The notes below the pieces were generated by a model, which was given only the letters and a program-made list of their open reading frames with translations, had not been told where the DNA came from and did not search any database. The position numbers were made by a program, and so were the translations under genes. DNA of 64,000 nt from Parapedobacter indicus. Lineage in GTDB: Bacteria; Bacteroidota; Bacteroidia; Sphingobacteriales; Sphingobacteriaceae. Below, piece after piece: positions 53,752 to 63,382 of the stretch (position 1 is its first letter; the number at the start of each line of letters is the position of its first letter). Where the stretch lies: positions 372,001-436,000 of the forward strand of contig NZ_FOQO01000001.1 in assembly GCF_900113765.1 (NCBI RefSeq). Direction: 5' to 3'.

Positions 53752-56700
53752 ATGAATTACAATAAAATCAATAATAGTATAGGCTGGTTGTGTGGATTGG
53801 TAGCCACCGCTGTGTATGTATCGACGGCCGAGCGAACGACAAGTTTTTGGGATTGCGGTGAATTTATTGCGTCCGCATTCAAGATGCAGATTGTGCACCA
53901 ACCGGGGGCACCCTTGTTTTTGATGCTGCAGAATGTGTTTTCCAATCTCGCGTTCGGCAATCCCCAGCTAATTGCTTTTTGGATGAATATCGGATCGGCG
54001 TTATCCAGTGGTTTAACCATTGTGTTCCTGTTTTGGAGCATTACGGCCCTGGCACGGAAAGTGCTTTGGAAACCGGGCACAGAGCTTACACAGTCGGCAT
54101 TGATTCAAATCATTGGAGCAGGTGCAGTGGGCGCCTTGGCTTATACGTTTTCCGACACGTTTTGGTTTTCGGCGGTTGAGTCTGAAGTATACGCCATGTC
54201 GTCACTTTGTACGGCGGTTGTATTCTGGGCAATTCTGAAATGGGAAGCTCATGCGGATGAACCTGGAGCCGACAAATGGTTGCTTTTTATCGCTTACATC
54301 ATGGGATTATCCATCGGTGTACACTTATTGAACTTGTTGGCCATACCTGCTATTGCCTTACTCATCTATTTTCGGCGTACTCAAAAGGCTACAAGCAGCG
54401 GTGCCATCAAGGCGCTGCTCCTGGGTTTTGTGGTAGTAGCGGTGGTGCTTTGGGGGATTATCCAATACCTTATTAAATTTGCAGCCTATTTTGATTTGTT
54501 CTTTGTGAATACACTGGGCATGGGATTTGGTTCCGGGGTTTTTGTATTTGCGCTGCTATTGGTAGGCGGCATAGCCTATGGAATTTGGTACTCGATTCAA
54601 AAGGCGAAACCGTTACTTAATATCATCCTGTTGTCGTTTGCATTCATTGTGTTCGGATACAGCTCGTTTTCAATGATCTTGATCCGCGCAAAGGCGGATC
54701 CGACGCTGAATAACAGCGATCCTGACAATGCATTTGCATTCCTGAGTTACCTGAACCGCGAACAGTATGGAGACAACCCGCTTTTTAAGGGGCCTTACTT
54801 TGATTCCCGACCCATTGACGTAAAATATGGAAGCAATATTTATCGGAAAGGAACTGAAAAGTATGAGATTGCTGGTCGTAACTTCGACTATGAATACGAC
54901 CGGGAAACGGTGTTTCCACGTATCTATAGTACCCGGGAGGCCTCGCACCAGCAATATTATCGCAGCTACCTGAACCTCGGCGAAAACGAACAGCCTACGT
55001 TTGGCGATAATCTTCGCTTTTTCTTTAGCTACCAAGTAGGGCATATGTATGGAAGGTATTTCCTTTGGAATTTTGTGGGTAGGCAAAACGATCAACAGGG
55101 GCACGGTGATCTCACTACAGGCAATTGGATCAGTGGCATCAAGTTCATCGACCAATGGCACGTGGGTGGGCAGGACGCGTTGCCGGAATCCCAGTTGACA
55201 GACCCTTCGTATAATCGGTTCTATTTTCTGCCCTTGATTTTAGGGCTGATCGGCGCGTTTTGGCACTTCAAACGCCGGCAGCGGGATGCAGGTGTAGTGG
55301 GACTGCTATTTTTCATGACCGGATTGGCGATCGTGCTTTACCTCAATCAGACACCTTTGCAGCCGCGTGAACGGGATTATGCCTATGCGGGTTCTTTTTA
55401 TGCATTCGCAATCTGGATCGGTCTCGGTGTGGTGGGTATCACCGACTGGCTGCGGAAGAAAGTCAATGCGCGGACCGCAGGATGGATAGCTACGGTCATC
55501 GGACTGCTGGCGGGACCCGTCATACTGGCCAAAGATGGATGGAACGACCACGACCGTTCTGAAAAATCCCTCGCCCGGGACATTGCCCGGGATTACCTGG
55601 AGTCTTGCGCACCGAATGCGATCCTGTTTACTTATGGGGATAACGACACGTACCCGCTGTGGTATGTACAGGAGGTCGAAAATATACGGCCGGATATCCG
55701 GATTGTAAACCTGAGTCTGCTGAGTGCCGATTGGTATGTGCGGCAGATGAAAGACAAAGTGAACGAAGCCGAACCGCTGCCCATTACAATCCCGGATGAA
55801 AAATATGTTAAAGGTGTGCGCGATGTGATTTATTACCAGGATGCGAAAATTCCGGGATCGGTAGAGTTGAAAGATATTGTTGCCTTGATGTTATCCGACA
55901 ACCCCAATGACAAACGACAGGTACAGAGTGAGCAGCCTGAAAACTTTCTGCCCACGAAAAATTTACGGCTCACTATCAACAGGGAAGATGTTATCAAAAA
56001 TAAGGTGGTTCCCCAGGCATGGCAAGACAGTATTGCCAGCGTCATGCAGTGGACTTATAATCGTAATTATGTATCGCGTGCGGAGCTGGCCATCATGGAC
56101 ATCCTTGTGAACAACAATTGGGAGCGACCGATTTACTTTGCCACTACCGTGCCGAGCGATAATTTTATGGGATTGGATAAGTACTTGGTCTCGGAAGGGT
56201 TTGCGCTACGCCTTATGCCAATAAATGTAACGCAAAACACTTCGCAGGGATTGGTGAACGCGGACGCTATTTACGACCATGCCCTTAATAAATACACCTG
56301 GGGCAACATCCGGAATTCGGCTTATCTTGACCCCGAGTCTTACCGGATGGTGAGTCTGATCTTGAACAATATCTATTCCGCACCCGCCGAAGCCTTAATT
56401 GCTGAAGGCAAGACGGAAGAGGCGAAGAAGCTACTGAATAATGCATTGGAGTCTATGCCGGAGCGTATTTATCGGATTATGGATGCATATGGTTATTCGT
56501 TTCTTACCGAAAATTTGTATGCTGTGGGCGAGACGGATAAAGCCAATGCGCTCGTTGAACGTAACGTAAAATATTTGGAGGAACAGCTCCGATATTTTGC
56601 AGCCATAACCGAAACAAAGCCCAACTTGGAGATGCAGAACATTCAATACAGCATGTTTACGTTGAATCGGTTTTCAGACGCTGCAAAAGCGCATGGGCAG

Positions 56701-56778
56701 CAGGAATTGGCATCACGCATCGAAAAGATTTTTAGCCAATATGAGACCAAGTTCTTCGGCGGGATGCCTGCGAATTGA
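53752..56778 (+). CDS. DUF2723 (TMEM260-like GT-C type) membrane protein, copy 1
   Basis: 1008 residues from ATG 53752. The N-terminal half has about 11 membrane helices. The first loop FWDCGEFIASAFKMQIVHQP carries the acidic residues expected of a GT-C glycosyltransferase active site. AYTFSDTFWFSAVESEVYAM and PRERDYAYAGSFYAFAIW are further DUF2723 blocks. The soluble C-terminal half contains FTYGDNDTYPLWYVQEVENI and ends in TPR-like helices (ALVERNVKYLEEQLRYFAAI). The animal relative TMEM260 is an O-mannosyltransferase, so a protein or lipid glycosylation role in the inner membrane is plausible. A close paralogue follows after 119 bases. Confidence 0.82.
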   Translation: MNYNKINNSIGWLCGLVATAVYVSTAERTTSFWDCGEFIASAFKMQIVHQPGAPLFLMLQNVFSNLAFGNPQLIAFWMNIGSALSSGLTIVFLFWSITALARKVLWKPGTELTQSALIQIIGAGAVGALAYTFSDTFWFSAVESEVYAMSSLCTAVVFWAILKWEAHADEPGADKWLLFIAYIMGLSIGVHLLNLLAIPAIALLIYFRRTQKATSSGAIKALLLGFVVVAVVLWGIIQYLIKFAAYFDLFFVNTLGMGFGSGVFVFALLLVGGIAYGIWYSIQKAKPLLNIILLSFAFIVFGYSSFSMILIRAKADPTLNNSDPDNAFAFLSYLNREQYGDNPLFKGPYFDSRPIDVKYGSNIYRKGTEKYEIAGRNFDYEYDRETVFPRIYSTREASHQQYYRSYLNLGENEQPTFGDNLRFFFSYQVGHMYGRYFLWNFVGRQNDQQGHGDLTTGNWISGIKFIDQWHVGGQDALPESQLTDPSYNRFYFLPLILGLIGAFWHFKRRQRDAGVVGLLFFMTGLAIVLYLNQTPLQPRERDYAYAGSFYAFAIWIGLGVVGITDWLRKKVNARTAGWIATVIGLLAGPVILAKDGWNDHDRSEKSLARDIARDYLESCAPNAILFTYGDNDTYPLWYVQEVENIRPDIRIVNLSLLSADWYVRQMKDKVNEAEPLPITIPDEKYVKGVRDVIYYQDAKIPGSVELKDIVALMLSDNPNDKRQVQSEQPENFLPTKNLRLTINREDVIKNKVVPQAWQDSIASVMQWTYNRNYVSRAELAIMDILVNNNWERPIYFATTVPSDNFMGLDKYLVSEGFALRLMPINVTQNTSQGLVNADAIYDHALNKYTWGNIRNSAYLDPESYRMVSLILNNIYSAPAEALIAEGKTEEAKKLLNNALESMPERIYRIMDAYGYSFLTENLYAVGETDKANALVERNVKYLEEQLRYFAAITETKPNLEMQNIQYSMFTLNRFSDAAKAHGQQELASRIEKIFSQYETKFFGGMPAN

Positions 56779-56897
56779 TCGGGAAGAAATCCCGGCAGCA
56801 CGTTAAAAAGTGTTAAATCCGGGTTCAGTGGATATGTCTAATCGGTTTATCGCTTATTTTTAGGCGATTATAACGAATGGCTCACTAACCCGGAACT

Positions 56898-59800
56898 ATG
56901 AACTACTCAAAAATAAACAACCTTGTAGGGTGGCTGTGTGCGTTGGTTGCTACCACGACGTATGTATTGACAATGGAGCCGACCACCAGCTGGTGGGACT
57001 CCGGTGAATTTATAGCTGCTGCACACCGTATGCAGATCGTGCACCAACCGGGAGCACCGTTGTTTCTTTTGCTACAAAATGTGTTTTCGAACCTCGCTTT
57101 CGGTGACACACAGCAGATCGCTTATTGGATGAACTTCGGGTCGGCAGTCGCCAGCGGATTAACTATTCTCTTTTTATTTTGGACCATTACGGCGCTGGTG
57201 CGCAAGATTCTGGTAAAAAAGGGTGAAGCACCCGTATGCATGGAAGTATTGCAAATTATAGGTGCGGGTGCTGTCGGCGCCATGGCCTATGCGTTTTCAG
57301 ATACCTTTTGGTTTTCAGCCGTTGAATCGGAAGTGTATGCCATGTCTTCCCTATGTACAGCGGTGGTGTTTTGGGCCATCCTCAAATGGGAGGCCCGGGC
57401 AAATGATCCCAGCGGCGACCGATGGCTGGTATTCATTGCATATATCATGGGGCTTTCCATTGGTGTACACCTGCTCAACTTGTTGACGATACCGGCACTC
57501 GCCCTGGTGATATACTTTCGCCGGACGCATAAAGCAACGGTTGGCGGCGTGACCAAAGCATTGTTGATCGGGTGTACAGTGCTCGCCGTAATCCTTTGGG
57601 GTATTATCCAGTACCTCGTTAAATTAGCGGCTTATAGCGATTTGTTTTTTGTAAATACGTTGGGAATGGGTTTTGGAACCGGGATGGTGTTTTTTGCTGC
57701 CTGTTTTGTGGGCAGCATTATTTACGGGGTATGGTACTCCATCCGCCGCGCGAAGCCGGTGCTTAACCTCGTGCTGCTATGCCTCGGTTCTGTTATCTTC
57801 GGATATGGATCTTTCGCCATGGTGCTGATCCGGGCAAAGGCGAACCCATCGCTGAACAATAGCCAACCCGATGACGCATTTTCCTTCCTCTGGTATCTCA
57901 ACCGTGGCCAGTTTGGCAGTGAGCCCCTGCTGAATGGACCCTATTTCGATTCCCAATTGACCGATATACATCAAGGAGATAAGGAATACCGGAAAGGTGA
58001 GGATCGGTATGAACTAGCGGGTAGCGGTGATCAGCCGGTATATGATCGGACAACCCTTTTTCCGCGTATTTACAGCAGCCGGGATAATCATGCATGGGGG
58101 TATCGCGCCTGGCTGGGTTTAGGGGACAATGAACGTCCTGAATTTACGGATAATCTGAAATTCCTTATGAACTACCAGCTGAATCACATGTATTGGCGGT
58201 ATTTCATGTGGAATTTTGCCGGTAGGCAGAACGATGTGGAAGCACGTTTTGACAGTCGCACGGAAGGCAACTGGATCAGTGGCATCGAGTCCGTCGACCA
58301 ATGGAGGCTCGGCGGGGAAAACGCATTGCCTGAGTCCCTGCGGGAAGACCCTTCGCGAAACACCTATTATTTTCTTCCACTCATTTTGGGTCTTATCGGC
58401 CTTTCATGGCAGGCACGCCGGAGTGGCAAAGATGCGGTAGTTATCGGGTTGTTATTTTTCTTTACAGGGCTGGCTATTGTTTTTTACCTCAATCAGCCCC
58501 CGTTGCAGCCCCGCGAACGGGACTATGCCTATGCAGGTTCGTTTTATGCATTTGCCATCTGGATCGGTATGGGCGTGGTCGGACTTTCGGAGGTATTGCG
58601 TAAACGACTTCGTTTACGTGTTGCCATTCCTGTGGCGATTGTGCTCGGCTTTATGATGGTCCCAGCATTGCTTGGTACCCAGAATTGGGATGACCACGAC
58701 CGATCGGATCGCTACATGGCCCGAGACATGGCCCGCAATTACCTGGAATCTTGCGCCCCCAATGCGATACTTTTTACCTATATTGATAACGATACGTTTC
58801 CACTTTGGTACTTGCAGGAAGTGGAGGGTGTACGGAGAGACGTGCGGGTAGTCAATCTGAGTTTATTGGGGATGGATTGGGCGGTGCGGCAGCTGAAATT
58901 GCCGATCAACGACGCTCCGGCATTGCCCATCACGATGAAAGATCACCAGTTCGCCAGAGGTACGCGTGATTACCTGTATTACCACGACTACAGCATTCAA
59001 GACTCGGTCGATTTGGAAAAAATTCTGGCGCTCCTTCTCTCGGATAATCCGGCCGATCAACTGGAATATGCAGACGGCTCCCGCCGGAATTTTCTGCCCA
59101 CCAAACACTTCAAACTGAAGGTCGACAAGCAACAGGTAGTCGAAAATAACGTAGTTCCAGAAAAGTGGCAGGAAGATATTCTTGATACAATGGAGTGGAC
59201 TTACAATCAAAATGGTGTTACACGAGCCGAGCTGACCCTGATGGACGTACTAGTTCACAATCAATGGAAACGCCCAATCTATTTTGCTTTCACGGTCCCG
59301 GAAAGCCAACGGCTTGGACTCGATAACTACCTTGTATCCGAAGGGTTTGCATGGCGATTGATGCCGGTCAACGCCCAGCGTGATCCGGAAGTGCGGGAAC
59401 GCTTGGTTAATACCGATGCTGCGTACGAAAGTATCATGCACCGATTTGCGTGGGGAGACATGAACCAATCGACTTATCTTGATCCGACGTCCCGCACGAT
59501 GGTTGGCGAAACGATCAAGATTTTTTCGGACACCGCCGAGATGCTGATTGCCGAAGGCAATATCGATGCCGCGAAAAATATCGTCAATCGGGCAACGGAG
59601 GTTCTGCCTGCAAAAATCTACCAACCGGATATTGCCGCTCGTTACCCGGTATTGGCCGATCAGCTTTATGCCTTAGGCGAAACTGCAAAGGCGAATACGT
59701 TGGTCGAACGGAACCTCAAATTTTTGGAAGAGCAAATGGCTTACTATGCGGCCATTGGCGAAACCAAGTCCTTAACGCAGACGGAGGCGGTGGGGATCCA

Positions 59801-59921
59801 CAACAGTTTGTTTGCCTTACAACAGTTTTCCGCGGCTGCCGAGGCGCATGGTCAGGCAGTGCAATACAAACAGTTGCAGACGGTGTTTGACAAGTACCGG
59901 AAACTTTTTTTTGAAGGATGA
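56898..59921 (+). CDS. DUF2723 (TMEM260-like GT-C type) membrane protein, copy 2
   Basis: 1007 residues from ATG 56898 (MNYSKINNLVGWLCALVATT), closely similar to copy 1 over its whole length, including WWDSGEFIAAAHRMQIVHQP, AYAFSDTFWFSAVESEVYAM and PRERDYAYAGSFYAFAIWIG. In the active-site loop Cys of copy 1 is Ser here; the acidic residues are kept. The soluble half diverges more (FTYIDNDTFPLWYLQEVEGV). Both copies keep the C-terminal TPR-like helices. The Ycf48-like gene starts inside its stop (ATGA), so those two are coupled. Copies that both stay intact suggest different acceptors or donors. Confidence 0.82.
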   Translation: MNYSKINNLVGWLCALVATTTYVLTMEPTTSWWDSGEFIAAAHRMQIVHQPGAPLFLLLQNVFSNLAFGDTQQIAYWMNFGSAVASGLTILFLFWTITALVRKILVKKGEAPVCMEVLQIIGAGAVGAMAYAFSDTFWFSAVESEVYAMSSLCTAVVFWAILKWEARANDPSGDRWLVFIAYIMGLSIGVHLLNLLTIPALALVIYFRRTHKATVGGVTKALLIGCTVLAVILWGIIQYLVKLAAYSDLFFVNTLGMGFGTGMVFFAACFVGSIIYGVWYSIRRAKPVLNLVLLCLGSVIFGYGSFAMVLIRAKANPSLNNSQPDDAFSFLWYLNRGQFGSEPLLNGPYFDSQLTDIHQGDKEYRKGEDRYELAGSGDQPVYDRTTLFPRIYSSRDNHAWGYRAWLGLGDNERPEFTDNLKFLMNYQLNHMYWRYFMWNFAGRQNDVEARFDSRTEGNWISGIESVDQWRLGGENALPESLREDPSRNTYYFLPLILGLIGLSWQARRSGKDAVVIGLLFFFTGLAIVFYLNQPPLQPRERDYAYAGSFYAFAIWIGMGVVGLSEVLRKRLRLRVAIPVAIVLGFMMVPALLGTQNWDDHDRSDRYMARDMARNYLESCAPNAILFTYIDNDTFPLWYLQEVEGVRRDVRVVNLSLLGMDWAVRQLKLPINDAPALPITMKDHQFARGTRDYLYYHDYSIQDSVDLEKILALLLSDNPADQLEYADGSRRNFLPTKHFKLKVDKQQVVENNVVPEKWQEDILDTMEWTYNQNGVTRAELTLMDVLVHNQWKRPIYFAFTVPESQRLGLDNYLVSEGFAWRLMPVNAQRDPEVRERLVNTDAAYESIMHRFAWGDMNQSTYLDPTSRTMVGETIKIFSDTAEMLIAEGNIDAAKNIVNRATEVLPAKIYQPDIAARYPVLADQLYALGETAKANTLVERNLKFLEEQMAYYAAIGETKSLTQTEAVGIHNSLFALQQFSAAAEAHGQAVQYKQLQTVFDKYRKLFFEG

Positions 59922-60943
59922 CAGCGAAAGGCCTCCTGACATTCCTCGTGGTTATCCTATTGGTTGGGCGTGTTCAAGCACAGCATCCTAGGTTGCGTGT
60001 CCTTCAGGGGGGTAAATCCACCAGTATCCGTGGCCTATCGGTACCGGATGATTCCGTAGCCTGGGTGAGCGGGAGCAATGGATGGGTGGGGCGTACGACC
60101 GACGGGGGAAAGACATGGGACTGGCAACAGGTGGTGGGCCACGAAACGAAAGACTTTCGGGACATCGAAGCCTTTTCAAGGGATACAGCATTATTAATGA
60201 ATGCCGGTTCGCCGTTGGTGATCCTCCGTACGACAGATGGCGGCCGATCTTGGCACCTGGCCCATCGCGATGAACGTCCCGCTATTTTCGTTGACGGAAT
60301 GGACTTTTGGGATGACCGACGGGGATTGGCGTACGGCGATCCGATTGACGGGCTGCTGCAATTGCTGGCAACGGAGGACGGTGGTCGGACCTGGCACGAC
60401 ATTAGCCAGCAGGCCGGAATTCGGCTGGCTGAGGGTGAAGCGGGATTTGCAGCCAGCGGTACAGGTATTCGTACGTTGCCTGGTGGATATGCCTTTATCG
60501 CGACCGGTGGCCTCCAATCCCGCCTTTTGCATACGACAGATTACGGCCATACATGGATTGCAGAAGATTGCCCCATTATCCAGGGTAAGGCTTCTATGGG
60601 GATTTTCTCCATTGCTTTTCAAGATGAGCGCCATGGTATAGCCGTGGGAGGTGACTACCAGCAGGATAGGCACGCGGAGGATGTGGTCTTTGTTACGACG
60701 GACAGTGGTGCTTCGTGGCGGCGGCCAATAAAGGCAACCGGCGGATACCGGTCGGCCGTAGAATATGTCGGGGATCGGCAACTGGTCGCCGCTGGTACTT
60801 CTGGCGTGGATTACTCTTCCGACGGAGGCATGACTTGGGAAGCCATTTCCCGTGACGGCTACCATGTGGTCCGACGCGCAAAAAAAGGCCACTGGATCTT
60901 GTTGGCTGGTGCCGATGGACGGATTGCCACACTTCAACCTTGA
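59918..60943 (+). CDS. Secreted Ycf48/BNR-repeat beta-propeller protein
   Basis: 341 residues from ATG 59918, overlapping the DUF2723 copy 2 stop by 4 bases. Signal peptide MTAKGLLTFLVVILLVGRVQ-AQ. Repeats of the Asp-box type are visible: RTTDGGKTWDW near residue 65, RTTDGGRSWHL near 104, ATEDGGRTWHD near 151, HTTDYGHTWIA near 208, VTTDSGASWRR near 265 and YSSDGGMTWEA near 300. This gives a six- or seven-bladed propeller like the photosystem assembly factor Ycf48, whose non-photosynthetic relatives have no fixed role. Coupling to a DUF2723 gene suggests it assists or receives that enzyme's glycosylation, which is inference. Confidence 0.82.
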   Translation: MTAKGLLTFLVVILLVGRVQAQHPRLRVLQGGKSTSIRGLSVPDDSVAWVSGSNGWVGRTTDGGKTWDWQQVVGHETKDFRDIEAFSRDTALLMNAGSPLVILRTTDGGRSWHLAHRDERPAIFVDGMDFWDDRRGLAYGDPIDGLLQLLATEDGGRTWHDISQQAGIRLAEGEAGFAASGTGIRTLPGGYAFIATGGLQSRLLHTTDYGHTWIAEDCPIIQGKASMGIFSIAFQDERHGIAVGGDYQQDRHAEDVVFVTTDSGASWRRPIKATGGYRSAVEYVGDRQLVAAGTSGVDYSSDGGMTWEAISRDGYHVVRRAKKGHWILLAGADGRIATLQP

Positions 60944-61000
60944 TCCGTTACCTCAGCCGAACGCTTATCGCAGATAGTTCTTAAAAAAATGCAAAACTAA

Positions 61001-61030
61001 TTTGTGTTTACGAAAACATTCGTATATTTG
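61001..61030 (+). promoter_or_regulatory. Promoter of the second BlaI-like gene
   Basis: TTTG (61001-61004), an 18-base spacer, then TATATTTG (61023-61030) match the Bacteroidota consensus. An operator dyad fills the spacer, so repressor binding would block polymerase directly. Confidence 0.75.
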
Positions 61031-61048
61031 ACTACGAAATAAATCGTA
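61009..61048. promoter_or_regulatory. Double BlaI-type operator, locus 2
   Basis: TACGAAAACATTCGTA (61009-61024) and TACGAAATAAATCGTA (61033-61048) are two dyads whose starts are 24 bases apart. The first lies between the -33 and -7 elements, the second in the leader just before ATG 61055. The design matches locus 1 at 49227-49260, where the starts are 19 bases apart. Confidence 0.78.
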
Positions 61049-61054
61049 TATTGT

Positions 61055-61441
61055 ATGGCGGACAAAAAATCACTCAAGCTTACGGATAGTGAACTGGAAA
61101 TTTTACGGGTGCTTTGGCAGCAGGGAGTCAGTACCGTGCGGCAGGTGCATGACGAGTTGGCGAAGACGAAGGATGTGGGATATACCACAACCCTGAAGCT
61201 GATGCAGATCATGCATGAAAAAGGGTTGGTAAGCCGGGATACTTCAAATAAGACACATGTATACCGTCCGGAAGTGGACCAACAGCAGACCCGACAGCAT
61301 ATGGTCAATAAACTGATTGATCATATGTTTGCGGGATCGGCATCGCGCTTGGTTATGCAGGCATTGGGCAACCACCCAACCAGTAAGGACGAGATCGACG
61401 CCATTAAACGTTATCTGGATGGATTGGAAAATAAAAAATAG
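61055..61441 (+). CDS. BlaI/MecI/CopY family repressor (locus 2)
   Basis: 128 residues from ATG 61055. The winged helix begins LTDSELEILRVLWQQGVSTV, with the recognition segment VGYTTTLKLMQIMHEKGLVS and SRDTSNKTHVYRPEVDQQQT leading into the dimerisation domain. It is closer to classic BlaI/MecI than the locus 1 protein. The M56 gene follows 6 bases downstream. Two TACGA/TCGTA dyads and a clear promoter lie upstream, so it should repress its own operon. Because the locus 1 dyads have the same ends, cross-regulation between the two loci is possible. Confidence 0.93.
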   Translation: MADKKSLKLTDSELEILRVLWQQGVSTVRQVHDELAKTKDVGYTTTLKLMQIMHEKGLVSRDTSNKTHVYRPEVDQQQTRQHMVNKLIDHMFAGSASRLVMQALGNHPTSKDEIDAIKRYLDGLENKK

Positions 61442-61447
61442 CCGATC

Positions 61448-63121
61448 ATGACCTTTTCTTTAGACAATCTGGTTGAGGCTATGGGATGGAGTATCATCCA
61501 CTCACTGTGGATCGGTGCGCTTGCTTATGGCCTGTTGTTACTGTTATTTGCCGCATTTCCGGAAACCCGTGCACGGACCCGGCATGCGATGGCTTTTTCA
61601 TCACTTATCTTGTTGTTCGCTGGGTTTTTGGCCGTTTTTCTGGACAAGCTGGATATTTCATTTGGTAGCGCGGGTATGCATGGAACTTCCGTGGATTTTC
61701 CGTTGACCATGCTGGTTTTTTTAGAAGCAAAACCACCTGCCGTGCCTTTTTTCAATTACTTGGTGGGAGGGTACTTTGCGGGTTTCTGTTTGCAAACCCT
61801 GTTATTGGCGTTGGGGTATGTCCGCGTGTACCGGCTGCGCAGCTCGGGTCTACTGCCCGTACCGAAGGAATGGGAGGAGGTTTTTGCACAGACGTTGTTG
61901 CGCATGGATATGAACCGACGGGTTGGGTTTTGGCTCTCCGGAAAAATAAAAACACCGCTGGTTGTCGGCTACCTAAAACCGGTGGTGCTCTTTCCATTGG
62001 CCGCAGCGAATCAATTGGATTTAGATCAGGTGGAGGCCATATTGATTCACGAACTATCGCATGTAAGGAGAAACGATTACCTGCTCAATTTATTCAAGAC
62101 GGTGATCGAAGCGGTACTATTTTTCAACCCATTTGTGTGGTTGTTGGGCCGGATAGTCAATGAAGAGCGGGAGAACGCTTGCGACGACGATGTGCTGGAG
62201 CAAATCGGCAAGCCGATTTTCTATGCGCAGACCTTGCTTCGGGTGGCAGCGCTGGCCAATGGGGCAGATCACAAACTGGCAATGACTGCTGTCTGCAAAA
62301 AACCATCTCAATTGTTTCAACGAATCAAACGTATTACCGCTATGAAGACTAATTATCGGAATGTGCGCCAACAAATATGGGTGCTGGCATTTGCCCTGTT
62401 GGCATCGGCCTCGCTGGCATGGATCGGGCCGAAGGAAAAGGTCAATACATCAATTAGCAGGAACCCGGATGCCAACGGGCTGGCCGAGCATGACAATCAG
62501 CAGGCAGTGCTGGATACCACCCGGACAATAAGATTTGACAAAGCCCAGGTAGACACCTCCCGGAACGACGTGAAACCGGTAGTCAAAGACCAAATGGACT
62601 ACGTTGAGTCTTTCGAAATTGCGATGGATACTACCGTATTCAAAGCGCGGCCGAAGATGGTTTATATAAACGGAGACACCATTCAGTTAACCTCCGACAC
62701 CATTATGGTGCAGCTCAACCGAAGCAAACCGTTTCCCGAAGATTTGGCATTTTTCTATCCATTCAATGCGGATAGTCCGCAGGTTTTGCAGCGGAAGGCG
62801 TTTAAGTTGGATTCCCTAAACAAAACCGTCCAGGAGGCATTGGCCAAGAGCATGAAGGCAATCAATATGGATTCGCTGAACCGCATGATAGCAAAACGCG
62901 TCGCATGGAACGATTCGATCACTGTACGGATCGACTCGATTTTCAAAAGCAAGGAATTCGTTTTCTTACCGAATCTATCTTTTAACATCGATAGTCTGGT
63001 GGCCTTCACACCACATGTAAAAGAATGGGAACTTTATCAATCGCCTGAATACAAAGCGTTGCGCGAAGATTTCGAGAAAAAGGTGGAAAAGCTGAGGCGG
63101 AAAAGAGAAGGTCCACACTAG
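61448..63121 (+). CDS. M56 family (BlaR1-like) metallopeptidase antirepressor
   Basis: 557 residues from ATG 61448. Four membrane spans flank the protease domain; the first are SIIHSLWIGALAYGLLLLLF and AFSSLILLFAGFLAVFL. The zinc motif HELSHVRRNDYLLNL starts at residue 201, with NEERENACDDDVLE as the third-ligand region. A span near residue 305 (IWVLAFALLASASLAWIG) leads to a periplasmic tail of about 235 residues rich in repeated D-T-x and L-D-S-L-N patterns. That tail shows neither a penicillin-binding domain nor the plug-like modules of locus 1. On signal it should cleave or inactivate the BlaI-like repressor encoded 6 bases upstream. Confidence 0.9.
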   Translation: MTFSLDNLVEAMGWSIIHSLWIGALAYGLLLLLFAAFPETRARTRHAMAFSSLILLFAGFLAVFLDKLDISFGSAGMHGTSVDFPLTMLVFLEAKPPAVPFFNYLVGGYFAGFCLQTLLLALGYVRVYRLRSSGLLPVPKEWEEVFAQTLLRMDMNRRVGFWLSGKIKTPLVVGYLKPVVLFPLAAANQLDLDQVEAILIHELSHVRRNDYLLNLFKTVIEAVLFFNPFVWLLGRIVNEERENACDDDVLEQIGKPIFYAQTLLRVAALANGADHKLAMTAVCKKPSQLFQRIKRITAMKTNYRNVRQQIWVLAFALLASASLAWIGPKEKVNTSISRNPDANGLAEHDNQQAVLDTTRTIRFDKAQVDTSRNDVKPVVKDQMDYVESFEIAMDTTVFKARPKMVYINGDTIQLTSDTIMVQLNRSKPFPEDLAFFYPFNADSPQVLQRKAFKLDSLNKTVQEALAKSMKAINMDSLNRMIAKRVAWNDSITVRIDSIFKSKEFVFLPNLSFNIDSLVAFTPHVKEWELYQSPEYKALREDFEKKVEKLRRKREGPH

Positions 63122-63181
63122 TTAATTCGTTAGCTAATCCGAGGCTGCTTCCGCTACCTGGAAGATGAGTGGGTAACAAAT

Positions 63182-63313
63182 CTCGGAACGTAATGTCATC
63201 GTCAATCCATTGCCCACGCACTTCGGTGAAGTGTTGTTATTTGAACCCACACCATTCGAGATGGATGTGAGGTTGTTAGACAGGTTGGGATGCGGGAAAA
63301 ATATCGTTCCGAG
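63182..63313. other. Candidate multi-branched structured RNA or DNA element
   Basis: Outer arms CTCGGAACG (63182-63190) and CGTTCCGAG (63305-63313) pair perfectly. Inside, CATC-gt-CAATC (63197-63207) pairs with GGTTG-g-GATG (63283-63292). Within that are two hairpins: CACTTC-ggt-GAAGTG (63219-63233), and a 12-bp stem with two bulged A residues at 63244-63274. Together they form a three-way junction of about 132 bases. The strand is undetermined. It lies in the 380-base gap between the M56 gene and pyrR. I know no family that it matches. Confidence 0.55.
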
Positions 63314-63382
63314 TGTCGGCATAAATCAAAAAAATGTAGTAGGTTTGTGGCCATATTCAAGCTTTGTAAAAAGTAAGAAATA

